Source of the DNA: CBDCWQ01 sp965223435
GTDB lineage: Bacteria > Myxococcota > Kuafuiibacteriia > Kuafuiibacteriales > Kuafuiibacteriaceae
Assembly (NCBI GenBank): GCA_965223435.1
Contig: CBDCWQ010000022.1
Span: forward strand, 682,001 to 746,000
Reading direction: 5' to 3'
Length of the DNA stretch: 64,000 nt
How positions within the stretch are numbered: the stretch's first letter is position 1; every line of letters starts with the position of its first letter. The notes under the pieces were generated by a model, which did no database searches, was not told the origin of the DNA, and was given only the letters and a program-made list of their open reading frames with translations. A program made the translations under genes and the position numbers. This document shows positions 49,494 to 58,207 of the stretch, in pieces.

Positions 49494-50828
49494 TTGACGA
49501 CCAAGGACCAAACCTATTTTTTGAATCGATTGTTTTCGGCCAAGGTATTTTTCGCTTTCTCGGCCCTTTTCATCGTCTATGCGACAACCATCCCCTGGGA
49601 CATGTCTCATGCCCCGTCCTTCGATCGGGTATCCTGGATTCCGGGGTGGGACACAAAAAGGGGACGAATTTGGTCCATTCCAGACATGGTACAAAACGTC
49701 GTCTTGTTCGTCCCGTTTGGGTTTTTTGCGTTCTTTTCCCTGTCCCACTTCGAAACGAAACGCCCATGGGCGCGGGCAATGTTCTCGGGCCTCGTGGGAC
49801 TTGGTCTTTCCTTCTTTGTGGAATGCCTCCAAACCATGAGCGAAACCCGGTCTCCGTCCGCAACGGATCTGGCCACCAACTTCATGGGCTCGCTCCTCGG
49901 AGGCACTTCGGCCGCTCTTTATCTTAGTCGCTGGGGTATCACCGCAAAAGCTGTGCTGGAAAAGACCGCACGTGAGCGCCCAGGCGTGCTCGTCTTGGGT
50001 CTTTACTTGCTCGCAATCGTCGGAGGCAGCCTCGCACCGTTCATTCCTACCCTTGATATCGGAAGCCTAAGGGCACACGTTCGAGCGTTGCTCAACAACC
50101 CTTGGGGCCCAAAGCCCCTAGGCGGACTCTTCACCGACGGTTTGCTTTTCGGCGCCCTCGCATTTTTGGCGGCGCTCGAAATTCCGCCCCTGCTTGCCGC
50201 CAAAAGCGGGTGCCCAAAAGCGCTCAAGAGCGTAGGCCCCACCTCTTCGGCGTTGGTATGGGCACTCATGGGCGCACTCGCACTGGGAATCGAATGTGCC
50301 CAACTCATCCTCATTGGCCACAGTCCTGGACTCCAAGACGTATTGGTGGCCTGCATTGCATCTTTGGGTGGGGTCACCTGGGCTACAGCCATCAAAGATG
50401 CCCGCCTCAAGCCTGCCGCCCAGCTCGGCGAACTGACGCGCCTGCAGCCGCACGTCGTCCTATCGTTCGCGGTGTTGGCGCCCGCGCTGCGCGCGCTCCA
50501 ACCATTTGAATTCGAGCCTCTTGAAACAGCCTTAGCGAGCGTCTCGGCGACAAGTTTTGTTCCGTTTTGGTCGTTGTTCCAAAACCTCAACCTCTCCACA
50601 TTCCGAAACGTCTTTGAAGCCGCCGCTTTCTACCTACCGCTCGGCTACGCCGTGTATGTTCTTCGCAGCTCGCCTAAATTGGGTTTCGGAGCTTGCCTGA
50701 CGCTGGCGCTTGTACTCGAGCTCATGCAAATCCCAGTCGCCGGACGGGTGTTTGATATCACCGAAGGCATCTATGCGGGCGCCATGGGGCTTGTCGGGGC
50801 CCACCTGTATCGCAAGCTGTCCGTCTAA
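49494..50828 (+). CDS. Membrane protein with three VanZ-like units
   Basis: 444 residues from TTG 49494, with AAGAGGA four to five nt upstream. VanZ-like signature elements occur three times. Unit 1: DMVQNVVLFVPFGFFAF, then SFFVECLQTMSETRSPSATD and DLATNFMGSLLG. Unit 2: GLFTDGLLFGALAF, then GIECAQLILIGHSPGLQDVL. Unit 3: FRNVFEAAAFYLPLGYAV, then LELMQIPVAGRVFDITE and GAMGLVGAH. Single-domain VanZ proteins have ~150-200 residues, so this is a triplicated form with roughly a dozen membrane helices. VanZ itself lowers glycopeptide (teicoplanin) binding, but the biochemical activity of the family is poorly known and many relatives sit in polysaccharide clusters. The 31-bp distance from the YetA-like lipoprotein suggests co-transcription and a shared cell-envelope or glycan role. 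Confidence 0.8.
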   Translation: MTTKDQTYFLNRLFSAKVFFAFSALFIVYATTIPWDMSHAPSFDRVSWIPGWDTKRGRIWSIPDMVQNVVLFVPFGFFAFFSLSHFETKRPWARAMFSGLVGLGLSFFVECLQTMSETRSPSATDLATNFMGSLLGGTSAALYLSRWGITAKAVLEKTARERPGVLVLGLYLLAIVGGSLAPFIPTLDIGSLRAHVRALLNNPWGPKPLGGLFTDGLLFGALAFLAALEIPPLLAAKSGCPKALKSVGPTSSALVWALMGALALGIECAQLILIGHSPGLQDVLVACIASLGGVTWATAIKDARLKPAAQLGELTRLQPHVVLSFAVLAPALRALQPFEFEPLETALASVSATSFVPFWSLFQNLNLSTFRNVFEAAAFYLPLGYAVYVLRSSPKLGFGACLTLALVLELMQIPVAGRVFDITEGIYAGAMGLVGAHLYRKLSV

Positions 50829-50864
50829 TCATCGGCTCAGTTCGATATCCCACGCGTTCGCTGC

Positions 50865-51947
50865 TCAACGCACCTCTTTGGCGCCTTCTTGGGACACGCG
50901 TGTCGACATCACAATATTTTTGCCCTTCTGTTTGGCTTGATACATGGCGAGGTCGGCCGTATGAAGCAAATCGTTCGTATTTCGCCCATCCTCCGGGAAA
51001 CTCGAAATGCCCACACTCGCGCTGAGCTTAATGGCGAGCCCCCTGCTCTCTAAAAACCGTCTTTCGGCGAGGAGCTCCTGGATTCGCTTGGCCACAATAA
51101 CCGCACCTTCATTGCTCGTCTCAACAAGCATCAGGGCAAACTCATCGCCACCATACCGAAACGCGGCGTCGACCTGCCTGATGTTCCCCCTAAGGAACTC
51201 ACCGAACTCGGCGAGAATCGCGCTGCCCGCAAGATGCCCGTGGTTGTCGTTGATCATTTTGAAGTCGTCGAGGTCGAGGAACAGCAAAGAAAGCGGTCGG
51301 CCGAATCGCTCGGCCCGCTGCATTTCGGTGCCCACCACGTAGTTGAGATGACGTGCGTTATATAAGCCGGTGTGCTCATCAACGATTGTAAGTCTTCGAA
51401 TCTTCTGGAAGTTCTTCGCGTTCTCAATGGCGATGGCCGCATAATCGGCCACGGTCTTGAGCGCGTTCAGATATTCGCCCTTGAGACAGCGCTCTACGGG
51501 GTTGACCAACTCAAGCACCCCCAACGGCACGCCGTGAGATTTCAGCGGCACGGCAATGGCATTGCGAATCTTGTCGTCGGAGTTGTCCAGCGTCGTTACC
51601 AATTCGGAACGAATGGCCGGATTCGAGCTGATCTGACCTTCGCCCGTTTCTACGGCACGCGCGATGAGCCCAAAATCTGGTTCTATGCGTCTTCCAAGCA
51701 GCTTGTCCGTGCCCCGTCCAACCGCAATCTCCACGTGCAAGAAACCGCTACACTCATCGCGGAGCACCAGTGACCAGTGGGTCGGCCTAAAGAGCGTCGA
51801 AACCCGCTCTACGATGGTGCGGAGGAGATCGTGCAGTTCGAGTTTTGAGGTCAAAGCCTGGGCGATCTCGTTAAAAAGCGACTCGCTACCACTTTGAGTC
51901 AGCTCCCGGAAAAGGTCTTCGGTCGTCAGGTCGTCGGTCCCACTCAT
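50865..51947 (-). CDS. GAF-GGDEF diguanylate cyclase
   Basis: About 360 residues from ATG 51947 (MSGTDDLTTEDLF). A GTG at 52007 is an in-frame alternative, and neither has a strong SD. A GAF-like sensor region (~25-175) includes HWSLVLRDE, DFGLIARAVETGEG, NAIAVPLKSHGVPLGVLELV and ADYAAIAIENAKNF. A GGDEF domain (~185-350) follows, with DEHTGLYNARHL, LLFLDLDDFKMINDNHGH and FRYGGDEFALML. The active-site GGDEF is intact and an RxxD inhibitory site (RQVD) lies five residues before it, so product-inhibited c-di-GMP synthesis is expected. There is no signal peptide or membrane helix, so it is cytoplasmic. In many bacteria c-di-GMP controls exopolysaccharide and adhesion, which fits the neighbours, but direct control of them is inference. 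Confidence 0.9.
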   Translation of the reverse strand: MSGTDDLTTEDLFRELTQSGSESLFNEIAQALTSKLELHDLLRTIVERVSTLFRPTHWSLVLRDECSGFLHVEIAVGRGTDKLLGRRIEPDFGLIARAVETGEGQISSNPAIRSELVTTLDNSDDKIRNAIAVPLKSHGVPLGVLELVNPVERCLKGEYLNALKTVADYAAIAIENAKNFQKIRRLTIVDEHTGLYNARHLNYVVGTEMQRAERFGRPLSLLFLDLDDFKMINDNHGHLAGSAILAEFGEFLRGNIRQVDAAFRYGGDEFALMLVETSNEGAVIVAKRIQELLAERRFLESRGLAIKLSASVGISSFPEDGRNTNDLLHTADLAMYQAKQKGKNIVMSTRVSQEGAKEVR

Positions 51948-52440
51948 GGCCAGGAAAGTACGAGCATGATTCTCCCCAAAGCTGGACTTGGTCACAACCT
52001 GACACACGGGCCAAAAAGTTGCCGCCGCGCCTAAACACTTTCACCTCGCTTCAAACCAAGACCCTGCCGCACACCGCAGCCAACCACCCACACGGGCACC
52101 CGAGATCCGCGTCTCCTCGGTCACGGGATCCCCCCAACGAGATGAAGAAAACCGTAGGATCCTCCATCTAAAACCCCATCGGCCGACCCATCGAAGCCCG
52201 TCGCGCAAAGACAAGCCGCCCGGACGCGCCATCAACCACAATGCGACATCGCGAGGAGATGAAAGCGCTTAGGAGCAAGAAGCCTACATTCTCGGACCCG
52301 TGATCGCCCGAGGCCTGGCAGTTATGGCGTTTTTCATGGAAGGGTATCTATGACTTTCTCCTTGTTGCAATCGGTGGCTTATGGAGCGATGTGCACCCCG
52401 CCGCGCCTTGGGCGCCGGCGTCGAGGGAGGAGACAAAAAA
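51948..52440. other. Intergenic region
   Basis: About 490 bp between the divergent cyclase and Hsp70-like genes. No coding ORF is supported. GGGAGGAG upstream of GTG 52441 (AGGAG 52428-52432, 8-nt spacer) decides the start of the latter. Confidence 0.4.
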
Positions 52441-54033
52441 GTGCGTTTGGGTATCGATTTTGGCACCACCAGGACGGTGGTCGCCGTGTGCGACCGCGGG
52501 AATTACCCGGTTCTTAGTTTTGCCGGACCCCGGGGCGAGAGCTTGGATTGGTATCCCACTTTGGCGGCGTTCAATGGGCGCAAATGGGTATTTGGACTTC
52601 ACGCCAAGGCCGTAGAAAACGACCCAAAATGGACCGTACTCCGTTCCTTCAAGCGAATGTTGTCTCGGCCCGAGGTATCGCCAAGCAGCACCATGAAAGT
52701 CCGCGGCGAAGAAATCTCGCTGCTCGATCTTTTGGTCTCCTTTGTATCCGCGCTCAAACACGACATTCTGAGCGGCTCCAACCTGCCTATCGCAACCGAG
52801 CCCAACGAAGATATTGAGGTCTTCGTGGCGACGCCCGCCAACGCGCACAATACACAGCGCTTGATCACCCTCGAAGCCTTCCGCCGCGCGGGCTTTCGAG
52901 TCTTGGCCATGCTCAGCGAGCCCTCGGCTGCCGGCCTCGAGTACGCGCATCGTTATCGCAACACCATCAACACCAAACGAGAGAATATCTTGGTGTACGA
53001 TTTGGGCGGTGGAACGTTCGATGTGTCGTTGGTCCGCATGGCCGGAAAACAACACGACGTTCTCGAAACTGCAGGCCTGGCCCAACTTGGGGGCGATGAT
53101 TTTGACAACGTGCTCTTCCGACTGGCGCTCAAAGCGAAAAACATCACCGAAGGCCAACTCTCACACCCAAGCTCGGCCAAACTTGCACGTGAGTGCCAAA
53201 TAGAAAAGGAGCGACTCCACCCCAATTCTAGACGCCTCACCATCGAAGTGGGCGCCTGCCTGAGCCCAGACGAAAGACAAGCGCTTAACATCCAGGCCGA
53301 CGAGACGGTCAGCCTGACGACCGAGACCTTCTACCAGTCCTGCACTCCGCTGATCGAAGACACACTCCGTCTCTTGAACCGCACCGTCGACCCTAAGCGG
53401 CGCTGGACAAAGGAACCCCCAGGAGCCCTGCTCGATCAAGCGGGCGTCGCCGGCATATACGTCGTCGGGGGCGGAAGCGCTTTGCCCAAGGTAGGCCGCG
53501 CCCTGAAAGAACGGTTCGGGCGACGCGTCCATCGCTCCGCCCACCCCTCTGCGTCCACAGCCATGGGTCTCGCAATCGCGATTGACGAGCAAGCAGCGTT
53601 TGAGGTGAACGAGCAACTGGGACGAAATTTTGGCGTCTTCCGGGAGGCACACGGTGGACGAGTGGTTTCCTTTGATCCTCTCCTCGTTGCCAACACCAGT
53701 TTACCCACCCACACCGAGGCCCCGTACCGGTTGCAACGAACTTACCGCGCAGCCCACAACATCGGACACTTTCGATTCATTGAGTGCGGCTGGCTTGAGG
53801 ATACCGGGGTCCCCGCAGGAGACATTACGCCCTATGCCGATGTGCTCTTCCCATTCGATCCCGAACTCAGGCGCGACAGCCTAGACCTGAGCGCGGTTCC
53901 CGTAATTCGCACAACCGCGCCCGGCCCACTCATCCAAGAGCAGTACGCCCTCAACAACGCGGGCATCATCGAAGTCACGATCACCGACCTCGATACCGGC
54001 TACCGGGCAAGCCATCGGCTTTCCCGAAGTTGA
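52441..54033 (+). CDS. Atypical Hsp70-family ATPase (actin-like fold)
   Basis: About 530 residues from GTG 52441, chosen because AGGAG sits 8 nt upstream and the next residues are RLGIDFGTTRTVVAV, the usual Hsp70 opening. The ORF could extend to 52381 but that adds an unrelated leader. Nucleotide-binding motifs are intact: phosphate-1 DFGTTRTVVAV (5-15), VFVATPANAHNTQR, SEPSAAGLEYA, phosphate-2 VYDLGGGTFDVSLV (~185) and adenosine VVGGGSALPKVGRAL (~341). The C-terminal ~150 residues (FRFIECGWLED, ITPYADVLFPFDPEL, IIEVTITDLDTGY) are shorter than, and different from, a DnaK substrate-binding and lid domain, although a beta-domain-like character remains. Such HscC-like variants often work on dedicated clients. 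No DnaJ or GrpE gene is nearby. It is separated by 220 bp from the convergent FHA regulator. Confidence 0.85.
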   Translation: MRLGIDFGTTRTVVAVCDRGNYPVLSFAGPRGESLDWYPTLAAFNGRKWVFGLHAKAVENDPKWTVLRSFKRMLSRPEVSPSSTMKVRGEEISLLDLLVSFVSALKHDILSGSNLPIATEPNEDIEVFVATPANAHNTQRLITLEAFRRAGFRVLAMLSEPSAAGLEYAHRYRNTINTKRENILVYDLGGGTFDVSLVRMAGKQHDVLETAGLAQLGGDDFDNVLFRLALKAKNITEGQLSHPSSAKLARECQIEKERLHPNSRRLTIEVGACLSPDERQALNIQADETVSLTTETFYQSCTPLIEDTLRLLNRTVDPKRRWTKEPPGALLDQAGVAGIYVVGGGSALPKVGRALKERFGRRVHRSAHPSASTAMGLAIAIDEQAAFEVNEQLGRNFGVFREAHGGRVVSFDPLLVANTSLPTHTEAPYRLQRTYRAAHNIGHFRFIECGWLEDTGVPAGDITPYADVLFPFDPELRRDSLDLSAVPVIRTTAPGPLIQEQYALNNAGIIEVTITDLDTGYRASHRLSRS

Positions 54034-54253
54034 GCCATCTCCCTTGGATCTTCCGGGCACAAACGCTGCCTAGCTCTCGTCTTTCGGGTCAAGGCGACCC
54101 CCATTTGCTGCCAGATTGGACCTTCGCCAAGTGCCATCTGCGAGCTGACGCGCGGTCGAAACTTCTGCCTCAAGAAATGCTGTTGCATCATCCGCCGGGA
54201 CATCGGAGATGCGAACCCGAGCCAAGGTAAAAACCACCCGCCTGACGGCTGGA

Positions 54254-55741
54254 TCATTCTACGGGCGTGGCCTCGTCGGCACCGTCCGGCCCATCGAGCA
54301 CGTCGGCAATGGCTTCTTGCTTCGCCTTGGCCAAGATTCGATGAAGAACATTCCGATGCACCTGCGCAAGTTCGGCCGCCTTGCTTACATTTCCACCGGC
54401 TTCCCTCACCGCGTTTTTTGCATAAGCGATCTCGAAAGCCTCAAGAACCTGTTTGCGTGCTTCCTTGTAGGGCAGCTTAAAAAAGCCATTGAACACCGCA
54501 TCACTCGGCTCGGGGGATGCAGGGCGCGACTCAGCCCTCCGCTTGGCCCGCAGTTTTAGCGCCAGCGACAGACTCTCTTTAGAAAGCGAGGCTGCCTGCT
54601 CAATCACATTGCGAAGCTCTCGGATGTTTCCCGGCCAGTCATAAGATGAAAGAGCGGCCGCAAGTTCGGGCGTCAACTCGAGTTGGGGCTGCTCCCCTTT
54701 GGCCGAATGCCTTCGCAAAAACTCCCGCGCCAGCAGGGGAATGTCTTCCCTGCGGTTTCTGAGCGGAGGGAGATTCACGCGAATGACGGCGAGGCGGAAG
54801 TAGAGGTCACTCCGGAAACGCTTGGCGCGAACCTCGTCTTCTAAGGGGCGATTGGTTGCCGCAACAACCCGAACGTCGACCTCGTGGAAGTCGTTCGAGC
54901 CCACTCGTTTTACCCTTCGGGACTCAAGCACCCGAAGAAGGCGCGGCTGAAGCGAGGAAGGAAGCTCTCCAAGCTCATCGAGGAAGATCGTCCCGCCGTT
55001 TGCGGCTTCAAACGCGCCCATTCGATCGGTGACCGCGTTGGTGTAGGCGCCCTTGATATGTCCAAAGAGCTCGGATTCGATGAGGTTGGACGGAATGGAG
55101 GCGCAATCGACCACCACAAAGGGCCCAGCTTGTCTTACCGAGGCTTGATGAATCGCTTCCGCAACCATTTCTTTGCCGGTACCCGTTTCTCCGGTAATCA
55201 AGGTGGTGACATCCGCTTTCGCCGCACGCTCCAAGATGGCAAACACTTGGCGCATCTTGCGACTCTTCCCCAAAAGGCCGCCAAAAGAGGTGTGCTCCGA
55301 AGGCGGTATGGGGTCCGAGCGTTCGGGCGCCACAATTTGGAGCTCCGTTTCGCCGACCCGAAAGACAGCGCCCGGTCCAAGATCGAGGACAGTAAAGCGC
55401 GAGCCTTCAAAAAAACTGCCGTTCGTCGAGTTCAGATCTCGCGCCGCAACATAGCCGCCTCGATTGACCAACTCGAGGTGACGCCTCGAAACCGCGGCAT
55501 CGGGCAAACGAAGGGTCGCTTCAAAACCGGCACCGATCACAAAGGGCTCCTCGCCTAAAAGAACCGCATCGCTCCCCCGAAGGTCGCCCGAGAGAATGCG
55601 AATGATGAGCGCCCCCTCGCCACCCACGATTCCCCCTTCCCCGATGATCCGGGTTTGGCGATCTTTGCCCACATCAGACACTATGACCAATGTGGCAATG
55701 TTCGGCCCGCCCTTCAAGGGCCGTCCAACACCGACGTCCAT
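54254..55741 (-). CDS. FHA-AAA+-Fis regulator, enhancer-binding-protein type with altered GAFTGA loop
   Basis: About 495 residues from ATG 55741, chosen because AAAGGA lies 5 nt upstream. The longer frame to 55975 overlaps the divergent gene and gives an improbable N-terminus. An FHA domain (~60-145) contains AVSRRHLELVNRGGYVAARD and NSTNGSFF, typical phosphothreonine-binding residues. The AAA+ domain (~165-395) has Walker A GETGTGKE, FLDELGELPSSLQPRLLRVLE, Walker B GGTIFLDELGE, and sensor/arginine finger RFRSDLYFRL with PPLRNRREDIP. A C-terminal Fis-type helix-turn-helix has GNVSKAAELAQVHRNVLHRIL. The sigma54-contact loop, normally GAFTGA, reads GAYTNA here. It may therefore not activate sigma54 promoters in the classical way. 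FHA regulators usually answer to Ser/Thr kinases. None is in the window. Confidence 0.9.
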   Translation of the reverse strand: MDVGVGRPLKGGPNIATLVIVSDVGKDRQTRIIGEGGIVGGEGALIIRILSGDLRGSDAVLLGEEPFVIGAGFEATLRLPDAAVSRRHLELVNRGGYVAARDLNSTNGSFFEGSRFTVLDLGPGAVFRVGETELQIVAPERSDPIPPSEHTSFGGLLGKSRKMRQVFAILERAAKADVTTLITGETGTGKEMVAEAIHQASVRQAGPFVVVDCASIPSNLIESELFGHIKGAYTNAVTDRMGAFEAANGGTIFLDELGELPSSLQPRLLRVLESRRVKRVGSNDFHEVDVRVVAATNRPLEDEVRAKRFRSDLYFRLAVIRVNLPPLRNRREDIPLLAREFLRRHSAKGEQPQLELTPELAAALSSYDWPGNIRELRNVIEQAASLSKESLSLALKLRAKRRAESRPASPEPSDAVFNGFFKLPYKEARKQVLEAFEIAYAKNAVREAGGNVSKAAELAQVHRNVLHRILAKAKQEAIADVLDGPDGADEATPVE

Positions 55742-55853
55742 TTCGATCCTTTCGCCCAGGGGCTCACCCTGTAGACCCCTCGGTGGACAAGGCCGCAAGA
55801 CCTCGAAAGCACTCGCTTGACAGCACACCCACAAGACCTGAGGGAGTACGGCC

Positions 55854-57503
55854 GTGGCCGTTGAAAAAAATGTGATCCCGCACACCTCTGGGGCAATCCC
55901 ACCACCTAGGGTCAAAGAACGATCGGAGGCCGCCCAACGCACACCACGGTTCCGCCTTGGCCGAGGCCATCGCAACCCACTCTTCCCTCTTGCTTGGATG
56001 GTCCTGGGAACGGGATGCGACGGTTGTAGATCTACGCCCTCGGTTCACCCGTTGGCCGCGATGCCCAAAGAAATGCCTGTGGTCCTAGAAATCCGCGAGG
56101 CTGAACTTTTCGAGAAGGCCCGGATCAAATTGCCGCAACTTTTTGGTGCGCTCCTGACCCAAACGCAGATCAGCAACATCCAAGAAGAGCTTGAACTCAG
56201 TCTTGGGTTCGACCCCACAACTTCAGCCGGCCTCGCCAAGGCCGGCATCTTGGGAAAATCGCCCATCGCTGTGGGCATCGACCAAACCGGGTTTCTTCTG
56301 ATCGTGGGCTCCCAAGACCAAAAGCGGCTCCAAGAGGCCGTCGGGACGCTTTCGCTGCATTCCGGGCTAGGCAAGCCATTTCTGACAAAGCCCCTAGGGA
56401 ACACCCCTGTTCATATTTTTGGAGACGACGCGATACACCTCGCCTTTCGGGAGAAGCTCGCCCTGATAAGTGCAGGCAAAAATCCGAGCGCGCGTCTACA
56501 AAAAGCGCTGGAGCTCACACCCAATCTCAGCCTGTTGCACGCGCTCAAGCAAATAGATCCTTCGACCGCTCGGCGTTCAGACTACAGCATCAGACTCACG
56601 AGCCTGAGCCCGGGGACCGTGGTTCAGGACCTCCTGCGTCTGCATCAGCGAAGTCTGCCTCAAAGCTTCACCGAAGCCTTCACCGGGTTCGGATGCACGT
56701 TCGATGCCCAAAAACATACGTTCACCGCCCGGGGACGTTTGTCGCTCACCCCCCAAGTTGTACAAACCCTCAAGAACCCCCAGATTCCAAAACCGCCCAA
56801 AGAACCCGTCCCAACCCAGGACCAAAAAAGATGGTTTGCCGAGGTGAAAGCACATTTCAACCTCAAAGGGTTCTTGGCCTGGCTGGCCCCCACGAAATCA
56901 CGCGCCCGCCAGTGGTTGAATCAAGCAGGAACCGACTGGGAAAATGCGGTACAAGGACCACTCGAAGCTCGAATCGGCCTTCTGAGCCTTCAAGGCATGA
57001 GCCTCCGGCAATTGCTGCGAAACCCTTTTTCGCGTTTATGGGCCGCAGCAATCATCAGCACCCGCAACCCGTCGCCTCTTCTTCAGGCCATCGATCGAAC
57101 GTTGGAAGCCCTCGAGAAATATGGCTTTCCCGTCCAGCACCACCGCAAGTCAGCGCCGGCCGACGTTGAAACGACCGGGCATACGCTCTATTCGAACGTA
57201 AAAAAACACACCCTATCGCTATTCTACCCAAAGCCCCAACAACCATCGGCTTCCGGCATCACCGTGTGGAACGGACAACCCAAAAACGGCATAACTGTGC
57301 AACTCCAATTTCAAGCACTGAGCCAAGCCATGGAGACCTTTGACGAAGACCAACTCCCGATCCTCTTCCGGGCAATGGCGGCAAAACTTGTTCAGACCGT
57401 GTCGATGCTAGACCATGCGAAGCTCTCTGCCGAACTCGAGCCCCATGGGTGGACCTTTGTTGGCAAACTCCACTTCAAACCAGAATCGGAAAAACCCCTT
57501 TGA
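55854..57503 (+). CDS. Lipoprotein of unknown function, first gene of an ABC operon
   Basis: 549 residues from GTG 55854, with GGGAG seven nt upstream. A hydrophobic stretch PLFPLAWMVLGTGC after a basic ~40-residue leader ends in an LGTGC lipobox, so the mature protein is probably a lipoprotein beginning CDGCRSTPS. The leader is long, and a downstream start cannot be excluded. The mature part is mixed alpha/beta with repeats of a PxVLEIREAELFEKA/LGxxP-type pattern and no clear catalytic motif. It resembles periplasmic accessory lipoproteins in size and in its DUF3352-like look (FDPTTSAGLAKAGI, GKSPIAVGI, a KLALISAG motif), but this assignment is uncertain. Its stop overlaps the next start (TTGA, 57500-57503), indicating translational coupling with the ABC ATPase. 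The three products likely form one export or lipid-handling complex. Confidence 0.7.
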   Translation: MAVEKNVIPHTSGAIPPPRVKERSEAAQRTPRFRLGRGHRNPLFPLAWMVLGTGCDGCRSTPSVHPLAAMPKEMPVVLEIREAELFEKARIKLPQLFGALLTQTQISNIQEELELSLGFDPTTSAGLAKAGILGKSPIAVGIDQTGFLLIVGSQDQKRLQEAVGTLSLHSGLGKPFLTKPLGNTPVHIFGDDAIHLAFREKLALISAGKNPSARLQKALELTPNLSLLHALKQIDPSTARRSDYSIRLTSLSPGTVVQDLLRLHQRSLPQSFTEAFTGFGCTFDAQKHTFTARGRLSLTPQVVQTLKNPQIPKPPKEPVPTQDQKRWFAEVKAHFNLKGFLAWLAPTKSRARQWLNQAGTDWENAVQGPLEARIGLLSLQGMSLRQLLRNPFSRLWAAAIISTRNPSPLLQAIDRTLEALEKYGFPVQHHRKSAPADVETTGHTLYSNVKKHTLSLFYPKPQQPSASGITVWNGQPKNGITVQLQFQALSQAMETFDEDQLPILFRAMAAKLVQTVSMLDHAKLSAELEPHGWTFVGKLHFKPESEKPL

Positions 57504-58207
57504 GTCTCCACGATACCGGACCCATCATTGAGCTGGTCCATCTTTCAAAATCGGTACCCACGCCAAAAGGGCAAAAGACGATTCTGAGAGACATCGAACT
57601 TTGTGTTCGGGCCCAAGACATGGTCGCGTTGGTGGGGCCGAGCGGAAGCGGAAAGTCCACGCTCCTTTCGATTGTCAGCGCCATGGATCAAGATTTCGGG
57701 GGCGAGGTGCGGGTGTTGGGACGCACCTTAAAAGCGATGACCGAAGTCGAACGCGCGGCACTCCGAAACAAAGACATCGGGGTTGTGTTCCAGGCCTTTC
57801 ACCTCTTAAGCCACCTCAGTGTCCGTGAAAATGTGGAGCTTCCACTCTGGCTGCGTCGAGACCATCCGACAAAGAAAGAAACAGAGTCGCTCGCCGAAGA
57901 GGCACTCGATTTCGTGGGTCTCAAAGATCGGATCCACGAGCCCATTCATCACCTATCTGGGGGAGAGCAACAACGAATAGGCATCGCACGCGCGGTCGTT
58001 GCTCGACCAAAACTGCTCGTGGCCGATGAGCCTACAGGCAACCTAGACCCCAAGACCAGCGCCCAAATCTACGAACTCTTTACCCGACTCCGAAACGAAC
58101 TCAACACCACGCTCGTGGTCGCCACACACGACGAACAATTGATGAATTGCGCCACATCCACCCTCACCCTAAAGCGTCCCGACGACCAAGAGGAACCCAG
58201 CTCATGA
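57500..58207 (+). CDS. ABC transporter ATPase, LolD/MacB type
   Basis: About 235 residues from TTG 57500, which overlaps the upstream stop as TTGA. The longer frame back to 57449 is part of the upstream gene. Intact ATPase motifs: Walker A GPSGSGKST, Q-loop FQAFHLLSHLSVRENVELPL, signature LSGGEQQRIGIARA, Walker B LLVADEPTGNLD and H-loop VVATHDEQL. The sequence type is the LolD/MacB/FtsE clade that pairs with FtsX-like permeases and works by mechanotransmission rather than alternating-access transport. It is coupled to the permease by an ATGA overlap (58204-58207). The partner permease and the lipoprotein suggest a role in lipoprotein sorting, an envelope-stress or efflux-like complex, or control of a periplasmic enzyme. 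Confidence 0.95.
   Translation: MSLHDTGPIIELVHLSKSVPTPKGQKTILRDIELCVRAQDMVALVGPSGSGKSTLLSIVSAMDQDFGGEVRVLGRTLKAMTEVERAALRNKDIGVVFQAFHLLSHLSVRENVELPLWLRRDHPTKKETESLAEEALDFVGLKDRIHEPIHHLSGGEQQRIGIARAVVARPKLLVADEPTGNLDPKTSAQIYELFTRLRNELNTTLVVATHDEQLMNCATSTLTLKRPDDQEEPSS

Noticed and set aside
54884..55558. 224-residue plus-strand ORF
   Set aside because: Antisense to intact AAA+ and FHA motifs of the regulator.
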